Assembly: GCA_937896895.1 (NCBI GenBank) | Contig: CALBNV010000054.1 | Span: forward strand, 1-5,670 | Reading direction: 5' to 3' | DNA from: an uncultured Bacteroidales bacterium | Lineage (GTDB): Bacteria > Bacteroidota > Bacteroidia > Bacteroidales > F082 | Length of the DNA: 5,670 bases | In this document: positions 5,531-5,670 of the stretch, one piece after another | Layout of the letters: each line of letters opens with the position of its first letter | How positions within the stretch are numbered: the stretch's first letter is position 1 | Notes under the pieces: model-generated | The model's database searches: none | What the model was told of the DNA's origin: nothing | What the model saw: the letters and a program-made list of their open reading frames with translations, nothing else | Translations under genes and position numbers: made by a program

Positions 5531-5670
5531 GGCTCGATACTCGGCCCCATCTTCTCACAAATGCTCTTCCTTTTTGTGGGTGCAGCCGTGGCATGGATTG
5601 TGCAGTTTGCGCCCTCGAAGTGGATTCAGAATATCGGTATCGGCATTTGGGCCGTGAGCGACCTGCTCTG
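5519..5670 (+). CDS. Membrane-protein fragment, truncated at both ends
   Basis: The plus strand from 5519 reads through to the window edge without a stop, as about 50 residues. They begin VYARGSILGPIFSQMLFLF, continue through VGAAVAWIVQFAPSKWIQ and end GIWAVSDLL. The Gly/Phe/Leu/Ile/Val/Trp content and one strong hydrophobic segment (about 5543-5612) indicate an integral membrane protein. In the same frame upstream of 5519 the peptide turns into Ser/Ala-rich antisense of the minus-strand gene, so coding appears to begin abruptly at the seam. A start at the internal ATG 5561 cannot be excluded but would place the start inside a hydrophobic run. I do not recognise the family. Confidence 0.5.

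Noticed and set aside
5385..5594. 70-residue N-terminal extension of the methyltransferase
   Set aside because: The extension is Arg/Pro/Ser-rich. It overlaps better coding frames on both strands, and the ATG at 5384 follows an upstream stop codon by one base, as in an operon.

Overview
The window looks like DNA from a Bacteroidales-type (phylum Bacteroidota) bacterium, probably a metagenomic contig. Four things point there. Two intergenic promoters match the Bacteroidota -7 box TAnnTTTG. The secreted protein has a signal peptide ending in the '...SFS|Q' style typical of the group. The intergenic DNA carries palindromic repeats of a Bacteroidota-like kind. Strong Shine-Dalgarno sites are scarce.

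Layout. Positions 1-300 hold no convincing gene. They contain a 126-bp imperfect palindrome with two small hairpins at its tip, a 32-bp tandem duplication, and a GTAGAGACG-type palindrome. Positions 301-1497 (minus) encode a 398-aa AAA+ ATPase with a DUF4143 C-terminal region. The 270-bp gap to the next gene carries a promoter for each of the two divergent genes, a second GTAGAGACG palindrome and a 9-bp tandem repeat. Positions 1768-2724 (plus) encode an Rpn/PD-(D/E)XK-family putative nuclease with a heptad-repeat coiled coil. It is followed after 39 bp by 2764-4602 (plus), a 612-aa secreted protein with an LPP20-like N-terminal region and an NTF2-like C-terminal region. Positions 4629-5384 (minus) encode a SpoU/TrmH-type RNA 2'-O-methyltransferase, convergent with the secreted-protein gene. 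Beyond it lie two truncated coding stretches: a 44-residue C-terminus on the minus strand (5386-5520) and an edge-truncated membrane-protein fragment on the plus strand (5519-5670).

The genes do not form an obvious pathway. The ATPase and the Rpn protein both belong to families that are multicopy, patchily distributed and linked to a nuclease-like fold. They sit head to head among repeats, which suggests an accessory locus inserted next to household genes. The ATPase gene is visibly more AT-rich than the Rpn gene.

The most unusual part is the right end. The methyltransferase reads as a mosaic: its N-terminal half resembles the Clostridia/Firmicutes branch of the family and its C-terminal half the Bacteroidota branch, with the switch at the conserved GNLGTIIRT motif. 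About 500 bp further on, two oppositely oriented coding stretches meet at about 5520, and both lack their starts. Together these suggest a foreign segment of about 500 bp bounded by two seams. The cause may be an assembly chimera or, less likely, real recombination. I found no convincing novel defence or mobile system beyond these observations.
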